From Opitutaceae bacterium (GTDB lineage: Bacteria > Verrucomicrobiota > Verrucomicrobiia > Opitutales > Opitutaceae): a stretch of DNA of 44,801 nucleotides. The DNA lies in assembly GCA_028281165.1 (NCBI GenBank), contig JANQKI010000046.1:1-44801 (forward strand), given 5' to 3'. This document shows, piece after piece, positions 44,711-44,801 of the stretch. Below the pieces are notes generated by a model. That model was not told the DNA's origin. It made no database searches and saw only the letters and a program-made list of their open reading frames with translations. Position numbers and translations under genes: made by a program. The number at the start of each line of letters is the position of its first letter. The stretch's first letter is position 1.

Positions 44711-44801
44711 CTAATCGACCAAGACGTCCGGCTTACCGTCTAGCCAAACTTCGGTCCAGGGAAGCCCGTGAATGTTGAGCTGTTCCATGAAGGGATCGGG
44801 G
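44711..44801 (-). CDS. Partial C-terminus of a saccharopine-dehydrogenase-like carboxynorspermidine synthase (window edge)
   Basis: Only the last 29 codons and stop are inside the window. The reading frame ends PFMEQLNIHGLPWTEVWLDG (residues shown in part), which matches the C-terminal FxxxxxxxGLPW pattern I recall for saccharopine dehydrogenase-like proteins. Position directly upstream of nspC supports carboxynorspermidine/carboxyspermidine dehydrogenase. The gene extends beyond 44801, so the identity is a context-based guess. Confidence 0.6.
   Translation of the reverse strand, partial: PDPFMEQLNIHGLPWTEVWLDGKPDVLVD

Overview
The window looks like a chromosomal segment of a Verrucomicrobiota bacterium, most likely of the Opitutales/Puniceicoccales type. 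This is inferred from gene content, not from a marker gene. The supporting signs are a short GFTLIELL pseudopilin of the kind common in PVC bacteria, a sulfatase + ThuA + Tat-exported aldo/keto reductase cluster, a large secreted subtilase ending in a duplicated module of a type I associate with this phylum, and an mcsA-mcsB-clpC operon outside the Firmicutes. No rRNA, tRNA, CRISPR array, prophage or intact insertion sequence was recognised. Coding density is high and base composition looks even throughout.

Layout. 1-4673 (+): the 3' part of purL (FGAM synthase), a TetR regulator and a small EF-hand protein. 4777-7309: kdgK and eda, which overlap (-), with a divergent IclR regulator (+); this is a compact module for KDG/KDPG catabolism. 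7494-13032 (-): a secreted lactonase-fold propeller, then the run gcvP - flavin reductase - small propeller protein. 13074-13165: a large imperfect inverted repeat. 13175-28002 (mostly +): nth, a pseudopilin (-), a class IV aminotransferase, the protein-quality-control operon mcsA-mcsB-clpC with a clear terminator, a 1387-residue subtilase, obgE, and a GspE/PilB ATPase preceded by a small protein resembling its N-terminal domain.

28023-44801 is entirely on the minus strand. In order of transcription it contains: the end of a saccharopine-dehydrogenase-like gene (window edge), nspC and speB (alternative polyamine synthesis), a VOC protein, a peroxiredoxin-like protein, an ANKH-like membrane transporter, a three-gene DUF2868 - GTPase/DUF3482 - SLOG-like operon, the aldo/keto reductase - ThuA - sulfatase set, and a tightly packed six-gene run (lipoprotein, membrane protein, GNAT, AlkB-like, lipoprotein, methyltransferase). 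A perfect 25-bp REP-type inverted repeat lies between speB and nspC.

The loci I consider most worth a second look are the GTPase/DUF2868/SLOG operon, the ANKH-like protein, the CtsR-less mcsAB-clpC operon, the two inverted-repeat elements (13074-13165 and 43386-43460), the small MshEN-like protein beside GspE, and the six-gene minus-strand run. All functional statements rest on motif reading by eye; no database search was possible.
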